DNA from: Comamonas sp. NLF-1-9
GTDB lineage: Bacteria > Pseudomonadota > Gammaproteobacteria > Burkholderiales > Burkholderiaceae_C
Assembly: GCF_019195435.1 (NCBI RefSeq)
Contig: NZ_CP078069.1
Span: 2,480,001-2,544,000, forward strand
Reading direction: 5' to 3'
DNA: 64,000 bases
The notes beneath the pieces were generated by a model. The model saw nothing but the letters and a program-made list of their open reading frames with translations. It ran no database searches and was not told the DNA's origin. Position 1 is the stretch's first letter. Every line of letters begins with the position of its first letter. A program made the translations under genes and the position numbers. Of the stretch, positions 56,570-64,000 are shown piece by piece.

Positions 56570-57291
56570 GCAGACACCCCCATTTCGCAGGCGTCCGCAT
56601 CTACGGGCCGGATGCCTTGATTCAGCCCGAAAGGTTTGACGTTCATGGAGCGCACGAACCTGCGCTCGGTGCAATCCCGCGGGGGCGGGAAACGAATGAC
56701 GCCGTTGACCATGGTCGGCCGCCAGAAGCGGGCGTGCAGTTCCGTGCCGCCTGTTTCATCGGGGTAGTCAAAACCATGGAACATCAAGCCAAAGGCCAGC
56801 TCCCCAGCATCGTCTAGCTCTCCGGCACCCGAGCCAAACTCGCAGGCCTGCACATAGCCCTGGCAGTCGCGTGTGCCCAAAAAGATGTCCTGGCGCCCGC
56901 CGCGCTCGACCATGCGCTGGGCAATGGCGTTGTGCTTGGCTTCGATACGGTCGTCAGTCAACTCGGGGCGATGCTCGTTCCACTCGAAGTGGGCGCGCAC
57001 CTGGTATCGCACGTCGGCCAGGAAGGTGTAAATGGCCAGGCTGTTACCGCCACCCAGTTCCAACGGCTTGACTCCCTTGGTCTGGGTGCGGATGCGCTTC
57101 ATGACCCGCACTTCGTCGATCACCCAGATCAGCGTCGGCTTCCAGTAAATGGACTTGGCGATGCCCTTCAAAGCTTCGTAGGTCGGGACGTGGTACGAGC
57201 ACTTTTCGCCACCCACTTTGCTCAAGGGGTCGGTGAACAGGGCGTAGCGCCCAGACACTTCGAACTCGATGCTGCGTCGCGGCTTAGGCAT
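56566..57291 (-). CDS. cas5c: Type I-C crRNA-processing subunit Cas5 (Cas5d)
   Basis: In type I-C, Cas5 replaces Cas6 and cleaves the pre-crRNA in the repeat. The 241-residue protein starts MPKPRRSIEFEVSGRYALFTDPL; it has the conserved YHVPTYEALKGIAKSIYWKP and the RQDIFLGTRDCQGYV block. It overlaps cas3 upstream by 8 bases and cas8c downstream by 4 bases. Confidence 0.96.
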   Translation of the reverse strand: MPKPRRSIEFEVSGRYALFTDPLSKVGGEKCSYHVPTYEALKGIAKSIYWKPTLIWVIDEVRVMKRIRTQTKGVKPLELGGGNSLAIYTFLADVRYQVRAHFEWNEHRPELTDDRIEAKHNAIAQRMVERGGRQDIFLGTRDCQGYVQACEFGSGAGELDDAGELAFGLMFHGFDYPDETGGTELHARFWRPTMVNGVIRFPPPRDCTERRFVRSMNVKPFGLNQGIRPVDADACEMGVSA

Positions 57292-59785
57292 ACAAAACCT
57301 CCATGGGGGAAACGGGCTCAGTGGCCAGACCAAACAAGTCGCTGTAGTAGCGCTCATTCAAACAAAGGATGCGCGTATCCGGCTTGACCTCGTGCAAGGC
57401 TTGCGCTGCCATAAGTTTTTTGAGTACATGGGGAAACACGTTCACGCTGTACTGCTGCGCCCGCCGCAGCAGTTCGATTTCCAGCTCTACGTCGTAGGCG
57501 GCGCACAGGTCGGCAATCAATTGCTTGCCATCCGCCCCAAAGGGGACGATGACCGCCTGCGTGGCCGAGTCGATGGCGCGGAAGGCCTTGGCCGCCGTCA
57601 TGAAAGCCTGGCGGAAAAAAAGCGGGGGTGCGGATGCGTGCTGGCGTTTGTATTCGTTCACGCTACCTGCGTTGAGCGACAGCAGGTTGAGCAGGGTGTC
57701 GTTTTGCGCGACATCGCCAGCCACCACCGCATAGCTCATGTCTGCGGCGCGGTCGAAGAAGTAATAGCGGTAGTAAGCGTGCATTGCCGCGGGGCTGAGT
57801 AAGTCATCACTGAATCTCTCTGGGTTTTGCTGGAACTCATCGAGCACCCGCAAGGCGGCGTTACGCCCCTGCAGAATGTCGGGCAGCTTGTCGAGGTTTT
57901 CCGCCTGCGGATTGACGACATGGACGCGACCGATGGTGCGCAGCCCATTGCGGTTGCACCGGCCCGCCGCCTGGGCAATCGAGTCGAGCCCGGCCATGAA
58001 GCGGATGACGCTGCCAAAGTCCACATCCACGCCGGCCTCGATCAACTGCGTGCTCACGCACAGCGTCGGCTGGCCGGCCCTCAAGCGCGCAAGCAGTTCG
58101 GCCAGGCGCGCCTTGCGGTGGGCCGGGCACATGTCGGTGCTCAGGTGAAAGGCAGTGTCTGGATCCACCGCAGCAGCGCACAGCTCAAAAATACGCCGTG
58201 CCGATGCCTTGGTATTGACGATGACCAGACAGCTCCCGCTGGCTTGCGTCTCTGCCATGGCGAGATCGGCCACCTCCTGACCGCTCCAGCCCCCGGCTCT
58301 GCGTTGGTCATTCACCGCTACCCGTTTGAGCGCCTTGAATAGGTGGCCGACGTCAGGTATCAACTCAGGTGCCGTCGCCAAACGGATAGCGCCCAAGGCG
58401 GGATTGACACTGTCGAGCAGCGGCTGCGTAGCGGTACACAGAAGTGCCGTGGTGTTGCACTGCGTCGCCAAGAAATTGATGGCGTTGTTGAACAGGTGGA
58501 CGCATTGCACGGGCAGGGTTTGCACCTCATCGAACACCAGCACTGCCCGGACCAGCTGATGCATACGGCGCGCGCCCCGCGTGCCCGCGCCGAACAAGGC
58601 TTCCAGCAACTGCACCATGGTGGTGTAAACAACCGGGGCATCCCAGTTCTCGCACAACACCTTCTCGCGCCAGGTTTGCTGCTCGGGCGTGAGGCTGCCG
58701 TGGTGCTCCAGCACGATCCGGCCCTGATCCTGTGGCGCGTCCGCAGGCTCCAGTACCTCGCGCACCACCCTGGCGTTCTGGTCGATGATGGACGTGAAGG
58801 GAATGACGTAGATGATTCGATCCAGACCACGTTCCCTGGCGTGATGCAAAGCAAAACGCAGGCTGGCCAGGGTTTTTCCACCGCCCGTGGGCACGGTCAG
58901 GGTGTAGATGCCATGGGGCCGTGCCGCAGCCTGGTGGCAGTGCCAGGAAATATCCTGGCGTAGGTGGTCGATGGGGCGGGTGGGCGGCAACTGTGCCAAG
59001 TGGCGCTCCAGGCGCTCCACCAGCACAGTCCAATCGGTATAGCGCCCGCCAGGGCGAAAGCTGCGCTGGCGCCGTTTTTCAAAATCGGCCGTGTCGATAC
59101 GGTCGGCATCGATCAGGCAACTGAATAGAAACCGCACCAGCAGACCCCATTGCTGCTGCACCGTCACAGGGCTGCCTTGCGCCTGATTGCTGCGCCCAAT
59201 CTGTGTGAGCAATGCCTGGAATTTGGCCGCGACGCGGCCATCTGCCAGCAAGCCACGGCAGCGTTGCAACAGCTCGGGATCGGCCAGGCGCTGCACTTCA
59301 TCCAGATGGGTGCGCTGCTGCGCCTTCTCCATGCGGCGGGCAAAGAGGTTTGTCCCAAAGGCATCGGCCCGGGCGCTGATGCAGTCGATCAGGCCGGAGT
59401 GGTGTGAAGCTATGCACAAGGCAAGCGCCTGAGCCGTTTCAAGAGCGCCTGTTTTGCCGAGAACCTGCCATGCAAACTGTGCCCCGGCGGTGGAGTGATC
59501 TACCTTGCCTTTCAGGTTCTTGGCATCCACCCAGTCCTCGTCCTCGTCTTGGTTCAGCGCGCCAATCGCAGACTTCAGATAGGCCTGGAAAGCCCGGCTG
59601 TACTTGCCCAGATCGTGCAACAAGCCCAGCAGTTCGCCCATTTCCTGCAAGCCCAGTTTGCCTGCGAGCTGCGCTGCGATTTCTCCGACCCCGAGCAAGT
59701 GGTCTTCCAGGGACTGCCAAGTGTTGTCCGACGGTCGATGATGGGCGACAAAAGAAGCGGCGGTTCCTGCCGGCTGGGAAAACAT
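57284..59785 (-). CDS. cas3: CRISPR-associated nuclease-helicase Cas3
   Basis: Recruited to the R-loop to nick and unwind target DNA. The 833-residue protein has the N-terminal HD nuclease (His29, His57-Asp58 in LLHDLGKYSRAF, ASHHSG) to about residue 240, then an SF2 helicase with Walker A VPTGGGKTLA (about 296-305), the DEVQ box (about 415) and motif VI QAAGRCNRNG. The C-terminal domain is complete. It follows the solitary HD ORF by 33 bases. Confidence 0.97.
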   Translation of the reverse strand: MFSQPAGTAASFVAHHRPSDNTWQSLEDHLLGVGEIAAQLAGKLGLQEMGELLGLLHDLGKYSRAFQAYLKSAIGALNQDEDEDWVDAKNLKGKVDHSTAGAQFAWQVLGKTGALETAQALALCIASHHSGLIDCISARADAFGTNLFARRMEKAQQRTHLDEVQRLADPELLQRCRGLLADGRVAAKFQALLTQIGRSNQAQGSPVTVQQQWGLLVRFLFSCLIDADRIDTADFEKRRQRSFRPGGRYTDWTVLVERLERHLAQLPPTRPIDHLRQDISWHCHQAAARPHGIYTLTVPTGGGKTLASLRFALHHARERGLDRIIYVIPFTSIIDQNARVVREVLEPADAPQDQGRIVLEHHGSLTPEQQTWREKVLCENWDAPVVYTTMVQLLEALFGAGTRGARRMHQLVRAVLVFDEVQTLPVQCVHLFNNAINFLATQCNTTALLCTATQPLLDSVNPALGAIRLATAPELIPDVGHLFKALKRVAVNDQRRAGGWSGQEVADLAMAETQASGSCLVIVNTKASARRIFELCAAAVDPDTAFHLSTDMCPAHRKARLAELLARLRAGQPTLCVSTQLIEAGVDVDFGSVIRFMAGLDSIAQAAGRCNRNGLRTIGRVHVVNPQAENLDKLPDILQGRNAALRVLDEFQQNPERFSDDLLSPAAMHAYYRYYFFDRAADMSYAVVAGDVAQNDTLLNLLSLNAGSVNEYKRQHASAPPLFFRQAFMTAAKAFRAIDSATQAVIVPFGADGKQLIADLCAAYDVELEIELLRRAQQYSVNVFPHVLKKLMAAQALHEVKPDTRILCLNERYYSDLFGLATEPVSPMEVLYA

Positions 59786-59794
59786 AGATTAGGT

Positions 59795-59808
59795 TCCAGC
59801 TATCGTAA
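59795..59808. repeat. Left arm of 14-bp inverted repeat flanking the HD ORF
   Basis: TCCAGCTATCGTAA on the plus strand; its exact reverse complement TTACGATAGCTGGA is at 60576-60589. The two arms enclose the solitary Cas3-HD ORF and lie between it and cas3 on one side and between it and dinG on the other. Confidence 0.7.
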
Positions 59809-59818
59809 TGACGAATGG

Positions 59819-60517
59819 TTATTGCATCCCAATGGCCACGCATTGCTTTCTGGCGCAACTTTGGTGCGACATCGGTGCAGGTTTCGGCATGCAGGACGTT
59901 GCCCGGCGCGCCCTGCCGGCGTCGAAATGCGCTTCGGTATCCAGAAAATCGGCATCCACCAGACAGGAGAACAACATCCGCAGCCACAGCGCAAAGCCGT
60001 CTTGGCCACCCGGGATGGCCCTCAAGTCCGGCACGAAATCGCCCGCATCCAGGATGGCTCGCGGCGGCTGGGCATCCAGCGCCTCTTGCAATTCCTGCGC
60101 ACTGTCTGCCTGGCTCAGGCGCACTTCCAGATCGCCCTCCCAATTCGCCAAGCCAGCATGGTGTCCAGCAATCAGATAAGCCAGCACGCGCGCCATCAGC
60201 TTGCCCCGGTCGCCATGCGCTTGCCCAAGGCATTGGATCGCCCACAAGGCCCCGGCGGCGGAATGCGTCTTCTCGCGTCCCGCCACCTTGTGTTCGATAT
60301 GAGCATCCTCGACCTGGCGCACATGGCGCTGAAAACCGGGGCGATACTTTCCCAGGTCGTGCCACTTTCCAGCCAACCTCGCCCACGACGAGAGACTCTG
60401 CTCCCGGCCCAGAGCAGCGGCGAAACGTTGTGCACGCTCTGCAACGGACTGCAGATGCTCTGCCAGCGGGTGCCCACCAGAATGTGCCCAGTATTCAGTC
60501 ACGCGTGCGCCTTGCAT
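59819..60517 (-). CDS. Solitary Cas3-type HD nuclease (Cas3''-like), probably a truncated cas3
   Basis: A 232-residue protein related to the HD domain of type I Cas3 but without any helicase. All HD-nuclease residues are present: His21, His53-Asp54 (KWHDLGKY), His85 (KTHS), His119-His120 (GHH) and Asp188/Asp190 (LVDADF). Family similarity stops right after residue 200, and the last ~30 residues (from RRATSCMPKP) look foreign, as after a truncation or fusion. ATG 60517 is preferred to an upstream TTG. It is a paralog, not a copy, of the HD domain of the adjacent full-length Cas3. It may still be an active nuclease. Confidence 0.8.
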   Translation of the reverse strand: MQGARVTEYWAHSGGHPLAEHLQSVAERAQRFAAALGREQSLSSWARLAGKWHDLGKYRPGFQRHVRQVEDAHIEHKVAGREKTHSAAGALWAIQCLGQAHGDRGKLMARVLAYLIAGHHAGLANWEGDLEVRLSQADSAQELQEALDAQPPRAILDAGDFVPDLRAIPGGQDGFALWLRMLFSCLVDADFLDTEAHFDAGRARRATSCMPKPAPMSHQSCARKQCVAIGMQ

Positions 60518-60575
60518 AAAGATGACTACGAGTCCCCACTTCGGCAAATGAGCTCATGCGGCTACACCGCACCCG

Positions 60576-60589
60576 TTACGATAGCTGGA
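60576..60589. repeat. Right arm of 14-bp inverted repeat flanking the HD ORF
   Basis: TTACGATAGCTGGA, perfect inverse of 59795-59808. It lies in the divergent region between the HD ORF and dinG, 31 bases before the dinG ATG, so it may also contain promoter elements for either side. Confidence 0.7.
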
Positions 60590-60619
60590 TAAACCCACAG
60601 CTTGCATCGCGTTTACCCC

Positions 60620-62785
60620 ATGTCCCCGCCCGACCACGCCCTCGCCGCGCTGGCGCAGTTCGACGCCGTCGTCGCTGCCACGCCGGGCATGCGCGTGCGC
60701 GACGGGCAGCGGCGCATGGCCGAGGAGGTAGCGCGCACCTTTGCCCGGGCGCAGCTCGCGCGCGAAGGGTCGGCTGCCGAAGAGGAACCCGCGCGCGCCA
60801 TCGCGGTGATCGAGGCGGGCACGGGCGTGGGCAAGTCGCTTGCGTACGCGGCGCCGGCGATCCAGATGGCGCTGGCGCGCGGCACGCGGGTCTTGATTGC
60901 CACGGCCACGGTGGCGCTGCAGGAGCAGCTGGTGCACAAGGACCTGCCGGCCCTGGCCGCGGCGATGGCCGAGCCTTTCAGCTTCGCGCTGGCCAAGGGG
61001 CGGGCGCGCTACGTCTGCAAGCTCAAGCTCGAACGTCTGGCGGGCGACTGCGCCGACGATGAGGACGGTCTGTTCACCGATGAAGAGGCACCGGGTCAAC
61101 CTCCCGCCGACGCCGCGGCCGGCAAGGCCTTCTACCAGCGCCTGGCAGACGACCTGGCCACGGGGCTGTGGGACGGCGACCGCGACCAGCTCACGCTGCC
61201 GCCCGAGCCCGCGCTGTGGTCGCCGGTGGCAGCCGTGGCCCATACCTGCAGCGGACGCCATTGCCCGCTGTTCTCGACTTGCACCTACTACGAGCGGCGC
61301 AAGGAGCTGGTGGGCGCGCAGGTCATCGTCGCCAACCACGACCTCTTGCTGTCGTCGATCGGGGCGCGGCTGCTGCCCGATCTGGACGATTGCCTGCTGG
61401 TGATCGACGAGGCGCACCACCTGCCCAAGACGGCGCTGTCGCAGTTCGCCTGCGAGATGGACTTGTCGCGCCTGGGCTGGCTGGGCCAGCTCGCCAGCCG
61501 GGCGCTGCGTGTGGGCGCGCAGGTGCAGCTGGCCGATGGGGTCGATCTGGCCGCTGCCGGCAGCCGCTTGCGCGTGGCGCTGCAGGATGCCGAGCGCCTC
61601 GTCATCGATCTCTACGGGGCGCCGCTGCGCGCACCGTCGCATTCCGGCGCCCGGCCCGCCAGCTGGCGCAGCCGGGTGCCTCAGGGGCAACTACCCGAGC
61701 CGCTGATGCTGGCGCTGGCGCAGGTGCTGCAGCATGCGGGCGATTTCCTTGAAGGGCTGCGTGCCATTGCCCGCGCGCTGCGCGAGCGCCTGCGCGACGA
61801 ACCCGCCGACGCGCGGCGCCTGTCGCAGCTCTATGCCCAGGTGGGGCAGCTCGCGCCGCGCCTGGAGGCGGTGCACGCCACCAGCGCCCTGCTGTTGCAA
61901 GAGCCCCCCGAAGGCGCTGCGCCGGCCGCCAAGTGGTTCACGCTGGCAAGCTCGGACGCCGGGGTGCTCGTGCGCGCCCACGCCAGTCCGCTGCTGCCCG
62001 GCGCAAGCCTGGCTGCGCAGTTGTGGCGGCGGGTGCGTGCGGCGGTGCTGACATCGGCCACGCTCACCAGTTGCGGCAGCTTCGACTTCTTCCTGCGCGA
62101 GGCAGGCCTGCATGGCGATGCGGCGCTGACGACGCTGCAGGTGGCCAGCCCCTTCGACTATGCGCGTCAGGGCACGCTGCTGGCGGCAAGCACGCTGGCG
62201 GCGCCGCGCGAGGTGGCGGCGTTCACGCGCCAGATGATCCAGGCCTTGCTCGACGACCTGGCTCAGGTGGCAAGCGGCGCGCTGGTGCTGTTCACCTCGC
62301 GCGAGCAGATGCGCGCCGCGGTGGAGCAGTTGCCCGCGGAGCTGCGCGCGTGCGTGCTGGTGCAGGGGCACCAGCCGCGCCTGAAGCTGCTCGCGCGCCA
62401 TCGCGAGCAGGTGGCGCAGGGGCGGGCGTCGATCATCTTCGGGCTGCAATCCTTTGCCGAGGGCGTGGATCTGCCCGGTGCGCTGTGTGAAGCGCTCTTC
62501 ATCACCAAGTTGCCGTTTGCGCCGCCCGATGAGCCCGTCGACGAGGCGCGCGCCGAATGGCTGCGCGCCAGCGGCGGCGACCCTTTCATGGAACTCGTCG
62601 TGCCCGCGACCGCCTTGCGCCTGGCGCAATGGGTGGGGCGGGCGATACGCAGCGAGGAAGACCGCGCTCGCGTGGTCTGTTACGACAAGCGCCTGCTGCA
62701 TACCGGCTACGGGCGGCGGCTGCTGCGCGGCCTGCCCGCCTTCACGCTGCAGGAACGCCTGCCACAGACCGAAGGCAGCGGCTGA
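60620..62785 (+). CDS. dinG: ATP-dependent DNA helicase DinG
   Basis: XPD-like 5'-3' helicase that unwinds R-loops and D-loops. The 721-residue protein has Walker A EAGTGVGKSLAY, an iron-sulfur cluster region with four cysteines (YVCKLKLE then CSGRHCPLFSTC), the DEAH box VIDEAHHLPKT and C-terminal GLQSFAEGVDLPG and VGRAIRSEEDR. ATG 60620 is preferred to an upstream TTG. High GC and normal codon use place it with the core chromosome rather than the CRISPR island. Confidence 0.94.
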   Translation: MSPPDHALAALAQFDAVVAATPGMRVRDGQRRMAEEVARTFARAQLAREGSAAEEEPARAIAVIEAGTGVGKSLAYAAPAIQMALARGTRVLIATATVALQEQLVHKDLPALAAAMAEPFSFALAKGRARYVCKLKLERLAGDCADDEDGLFTDEEAPGQPPADAAAGKAFYQRLADDLATGLWDGDRDQLTLPPEPALWSPVAAVAHTCSGRHCPLFSTCTYYERRKELVGAQVIVANHDLLLSSIGARLLPDLDDCLLVIDEAHHLPKTALSQFACEMDLSRLGWLGQLASRALRVGAQVQLADGVDLAAAGSRLRVALQDAERLVIDLYGAPLRAPSHSGARPASWRSRVPQGQLPEPLMLALAQVLQHAGDFLEGLRAIARALRERLRDEPADARRLSQLYAQVGQLAPRLEAVHATSALLLQEPPEGAAPAAKWFTLASSDAGVLVRAHASPLLPGASLAAQLWRRVRAAVLTSATLTSCGSFDFFLREAGLHGDAALTTLQVASPFDYARQGTLLAASTLAAPREVAAFTRQMIQALLDDLAQVASGALVLFTSREQMRAAVEQLPAELRACVLVQGHQPRLKLLARHREQVAQGRASIIFGLQSFAEGVDLPGALCEALFITKLPFAPPDEPVDEARAEWLRASGGDPFMELVVPATALRLAQWVGRAIRSEEDRARVVCYDKRLLHTGYGRRLLRGLPAFTLQERLPQTEGSG

Positions 62786-62796
62786 CAATCAGGCCC

Positions 62797-63534
62797 ATGC
62801 GTGCACGCTCTGCCGGACCGCTCGCCCCCTTGCTGATGGCCGCGCTGCTGGCGGGGTGCGCCAGCGATGCCCCGACCGACCGCGGGCAGGTGCGCGCAGC
62901 CCCGGCGCACCAGAGCGAGCTCGCGCAGTCCGAACTCAACCGCGCCGCCACGCTGGCCATGCGCGACAACCTGCACAGCCTGATGCTGCTGGCCGACAAG
63001 CTCTACCGGCGCAACCCCGGGCAATGGCGCGCCGGCGGCCACGCCAGCCGCGAGCTGGCCTTGCAGCGCCTGCAGCAGGCGCTGGATCTGCGCGAGCCCT
63101 GGCCCGCGCTGCTGGGCCGGCGCGACATTGCGGCGATGGCGCTGGCGATGGCGCCCGAGTTCACCGGGGATCGCGTCGCCGCCTTCATTCTGGCGAGCGC
63201 CGACATGCTCATCACCGCCCACGGCGGCAAGACGAGCTTTTATCTCCTGGACCACCTGGATGCGCAGCGCATCTACAACGCGGCGCGCAACATCGAGACC
63301 GCCGCCTGGATCCTCGCGCAGCGGCGCGATGCCCGGGGCCATGCGCTGCTGCTGGCCGACGAGATCGCGGCCGACGGCACGCGCAACCTGAGCTTCGAGC
63401 GTGAATTCGGCAAGATCATCGGCCGCCTGGACCTGCTGGCCGAGCTCAGCGACGAGCGCATGCGCCGCGCCGCAATCAACTGGGTGCAGGGCGTGCTCGG
63501 CGCCGGGTTGCTACAGTTTTTGCCGGTCAAATGA
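62797..63534 (+). CDS. Lipoprotein of unknown function
   Basis: A 245-residue protein starting MRARSAGPLAPLLMAALLAGC, with lipobox LAGC. The mature part is mostly helical, with NLHSLMLLADKLYRRNPGQW near the N-terminus and MLITAHGGKTSFYLLDHLDAQR centrally. I do not recognise a named family. It follows dinG by 11 bases on the same strand and may share its transcript. Confidence 0.85.
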   Translation: MRARSAGPLAPLLMAALLAGCASDAPTDRGQVRAAPAHQSELAQSELNRAATLAMRDNLHSLMLLADKLYRRNPGQWRAGGHASRELALQRLQQALDLREPWPALLGRRDIAAMALAMAPEFTGDRVAAFILASADMLITAHGGKTSFYLLDHLDAQRIYNAARNIETAAWILAQRRDARGHALLLADEIAADGTRNLSFEREFGKIIGRLDLLAELSDERMRRAAINWVQGVLGAGLLQFLPVK

Positions 63535-63550
63535 AGACCGATATTGCGCC

Positions 63551-63802
63551 TCAGGCCTTTTTGCGCATAAGTCCGTAGAGCACCAGCAGCACGATCGCGC
63601 CCACCACCGAGGCGACCCAGCCGGCGGACTCTCCCACCTCATACCAGCCCACCGCCTGGCCGGCATAGGTAGCAACGAAGGAGCCTGCCACGCCCAGCAC
63701 GATGGTCATGATCCAGCCCATCTTGTCGTCGCCGGGCTTGATGGCGCGTGCGATGAGACCGACGACGAGGCCGATGAGGGCGGTGCCGAGAATACTGAGC
63801 AT
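63551..63802 (-). CDS. GlsB/YeaQ/YmgE family membrane protein
   Basis: An 83-residue hydrophobic protein with three transmembrane segments: MLSILGTALIGLVVGLIARA, then GWIMTIVLGVAGSFVATYAG, then WVASVVGAIVLLVLYGLM. The KPGDDKMGWI loop is the family hallmark. These transglycosylase-associated proteins are often stress-induced; their biochemical role is not settled. It is convergent with the lipoprotein gene and has 16 bases between stops. Confidence 0.92.
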   Translation of the reverse strand: MLSILGTALIGLVVGLIARAIKPGDDKMGWIMTIVLGVAGSFVATYAGQAVGWYEVGESAGWVASVVGAIVLLVLYGLMRKKA

Positions 63803-63893
63803 GGCGTCAAAGATGCAGTGAAGAGCCGCCTATCTTAGGGCGCCAGGCGCCGCGCAGCGCCGCCACGGGCCTGCCGGTAAAATTGACCCCGGT

Positions 63894-63967
63894 TTTCAAG
63901 GAGCGCTGCAGCGGACCGGCCCGGTTCGTCAGGCTTGAAGACGACTTCGGATTCCAACGGCGCTCAC
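63894..63967 (+). promoter_or_regulatory. S-adenosylhomocysteine (SAH) riboswitch aptamer
   Basis: The conserved SAH aptamer pattern is present: AAGGAGCGCTGC, then CAGGCTTG, then AACGGCGCTCACC. P1 is TTCAAG (63895-63900) with CTTGAA (63934-63939), a covarying form of the usual CCGAG/CUCGG. P2 is CGGACC (63912-63917) with GGTTCG (63923-63928). The P4 pseudoknot is GAGCGC (63901-63906) with GCGCTC (63960-63965). This class turns genes on when SAH accumulates and is found before ahcY in beta- and gammaproteobacteria; the controlled gene is beyond the window. Confidence 0.9.
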
Positions 63968-64000
63968 CTGTTTTCCCAGCGCACGCAGCGTGCAGGTGAG
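63963..64000 (+). promoter_or_regulatory. Expression platform of the SAH riboswitch
   Basis: CTCACCTG (63963-63970) is an exact complement of CAGGTGAG (63993-64000), and between them GCACG-CAG-CGTGC (63981-63993) makes a nested hairpin. CAGGTGAG looks like a ribosome-binding site. Its partner shares CTC (63963-63965) with P4 of the aptamer, so SAH binding should free the ribosome-binding site: an ON switch. Confidence 0.7.

Noticed and set aside
59819..60517. The HD ORF as an unrelated HD phosphohydrolase
   Set aside because: The spacing of His, HD, HH and the LFSCLVDAD segment is that of Cas3 HD domains, as in the adjacent Cas3.
60620..62785. DinG next to CRISPR as a type IV CRISPR component
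   Set aside because: The protein has the full housekeeping DinG layout with iron-sulfur cysteines and core GC content, is divergent from the cas operon, and there are no csf genes.

Overview
The window is GC-rich chromosomal DNA from a betaproteobacterium of the order Burkholderiales, most probably family Comamonadaceae. The support is the gene content (GTP-type pckG, type 2 pyrF, lptD-surA-rsmA next to amgK, class II cytochrome c), an S-adenosylhomocysteine (SAH) riboswitch, and a 46-bp dispersed repeat that begins with GATAGCT and occurs at least four (probably five) times here. The genus cannot be fixed from the sequence alone.

Layout. 1-11.7 kb: the 5' part of pckG running off the left edge, a 47-residue membrane peptide, lysM-dprA, def-lipoprotein-fmt-azlCD, pgk, two lipoproteins (one FlgO-like), a DMT exporter and pyrF. 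11.8-16.8 kb: FAD oxidoreductase, DUF924, mnmA, M20 peptidase, nudJ-like hydrolase. 16.8-24.9 kb: the replication-origin neighbourhood, with yidC-yidD-rnpA-rpmH on the minus strand diverging from dnaA-dnaN-gyrB; a DnaA box overlaps the dnaA promoter. 25-31.6 kb: AmpG-type permease, diguanylate cyclase, SUMF1 lipoprotein, a two-component pair split by a palindromic element, and a cytochrome. 31.7-40 kb: ribE, lipase-like hydrolase, rsmE, amgK, lptD, surA, rsmA, i.e. mostly envelope and ribosome maturation. 40.2-47.3 kb: a secreted barnase-type RNase with its barstar inhibitor, maeB, a MASE2-GGDEF cyclase with a decayed tandem paralog, an omega-aminotransferase and a ferredoxin.

47.5-60.5 kb is the accessory region: a type I-C CRISPR-Cas locus, visibly less GC-rich than its flanks. 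Read along the minus strand it is: a solitary Cas3-type HD nuclease ORF (between 14-bp inverted repeats), cas3, cas5c, cas8c (with an apparent internal cas11c start), cas7c, a BRO-N/DinD-like gene, cas4, cas1, cas2, leader, then an array of 44 repeats and 43 spacers. The array carries a five-spacer duplicated block and one more duplicated spacer, so only 37 spacers are distinct. The inserted BRO-N/DinD-like gene and the solitary HD ORF are the two non-canonical parts of the locus and the best candidates for something new.

60.6-64 kb returns to ordinary chromosome: dinG, a lipoprotein, a GlsB/YeaQ-type membrane protein, and at the right edge a SAH riboswitch with a visible expression platform, presumably in front of ahcY just outside the window. 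No tRNA or rRNA gene, transposase or integrase was seen.
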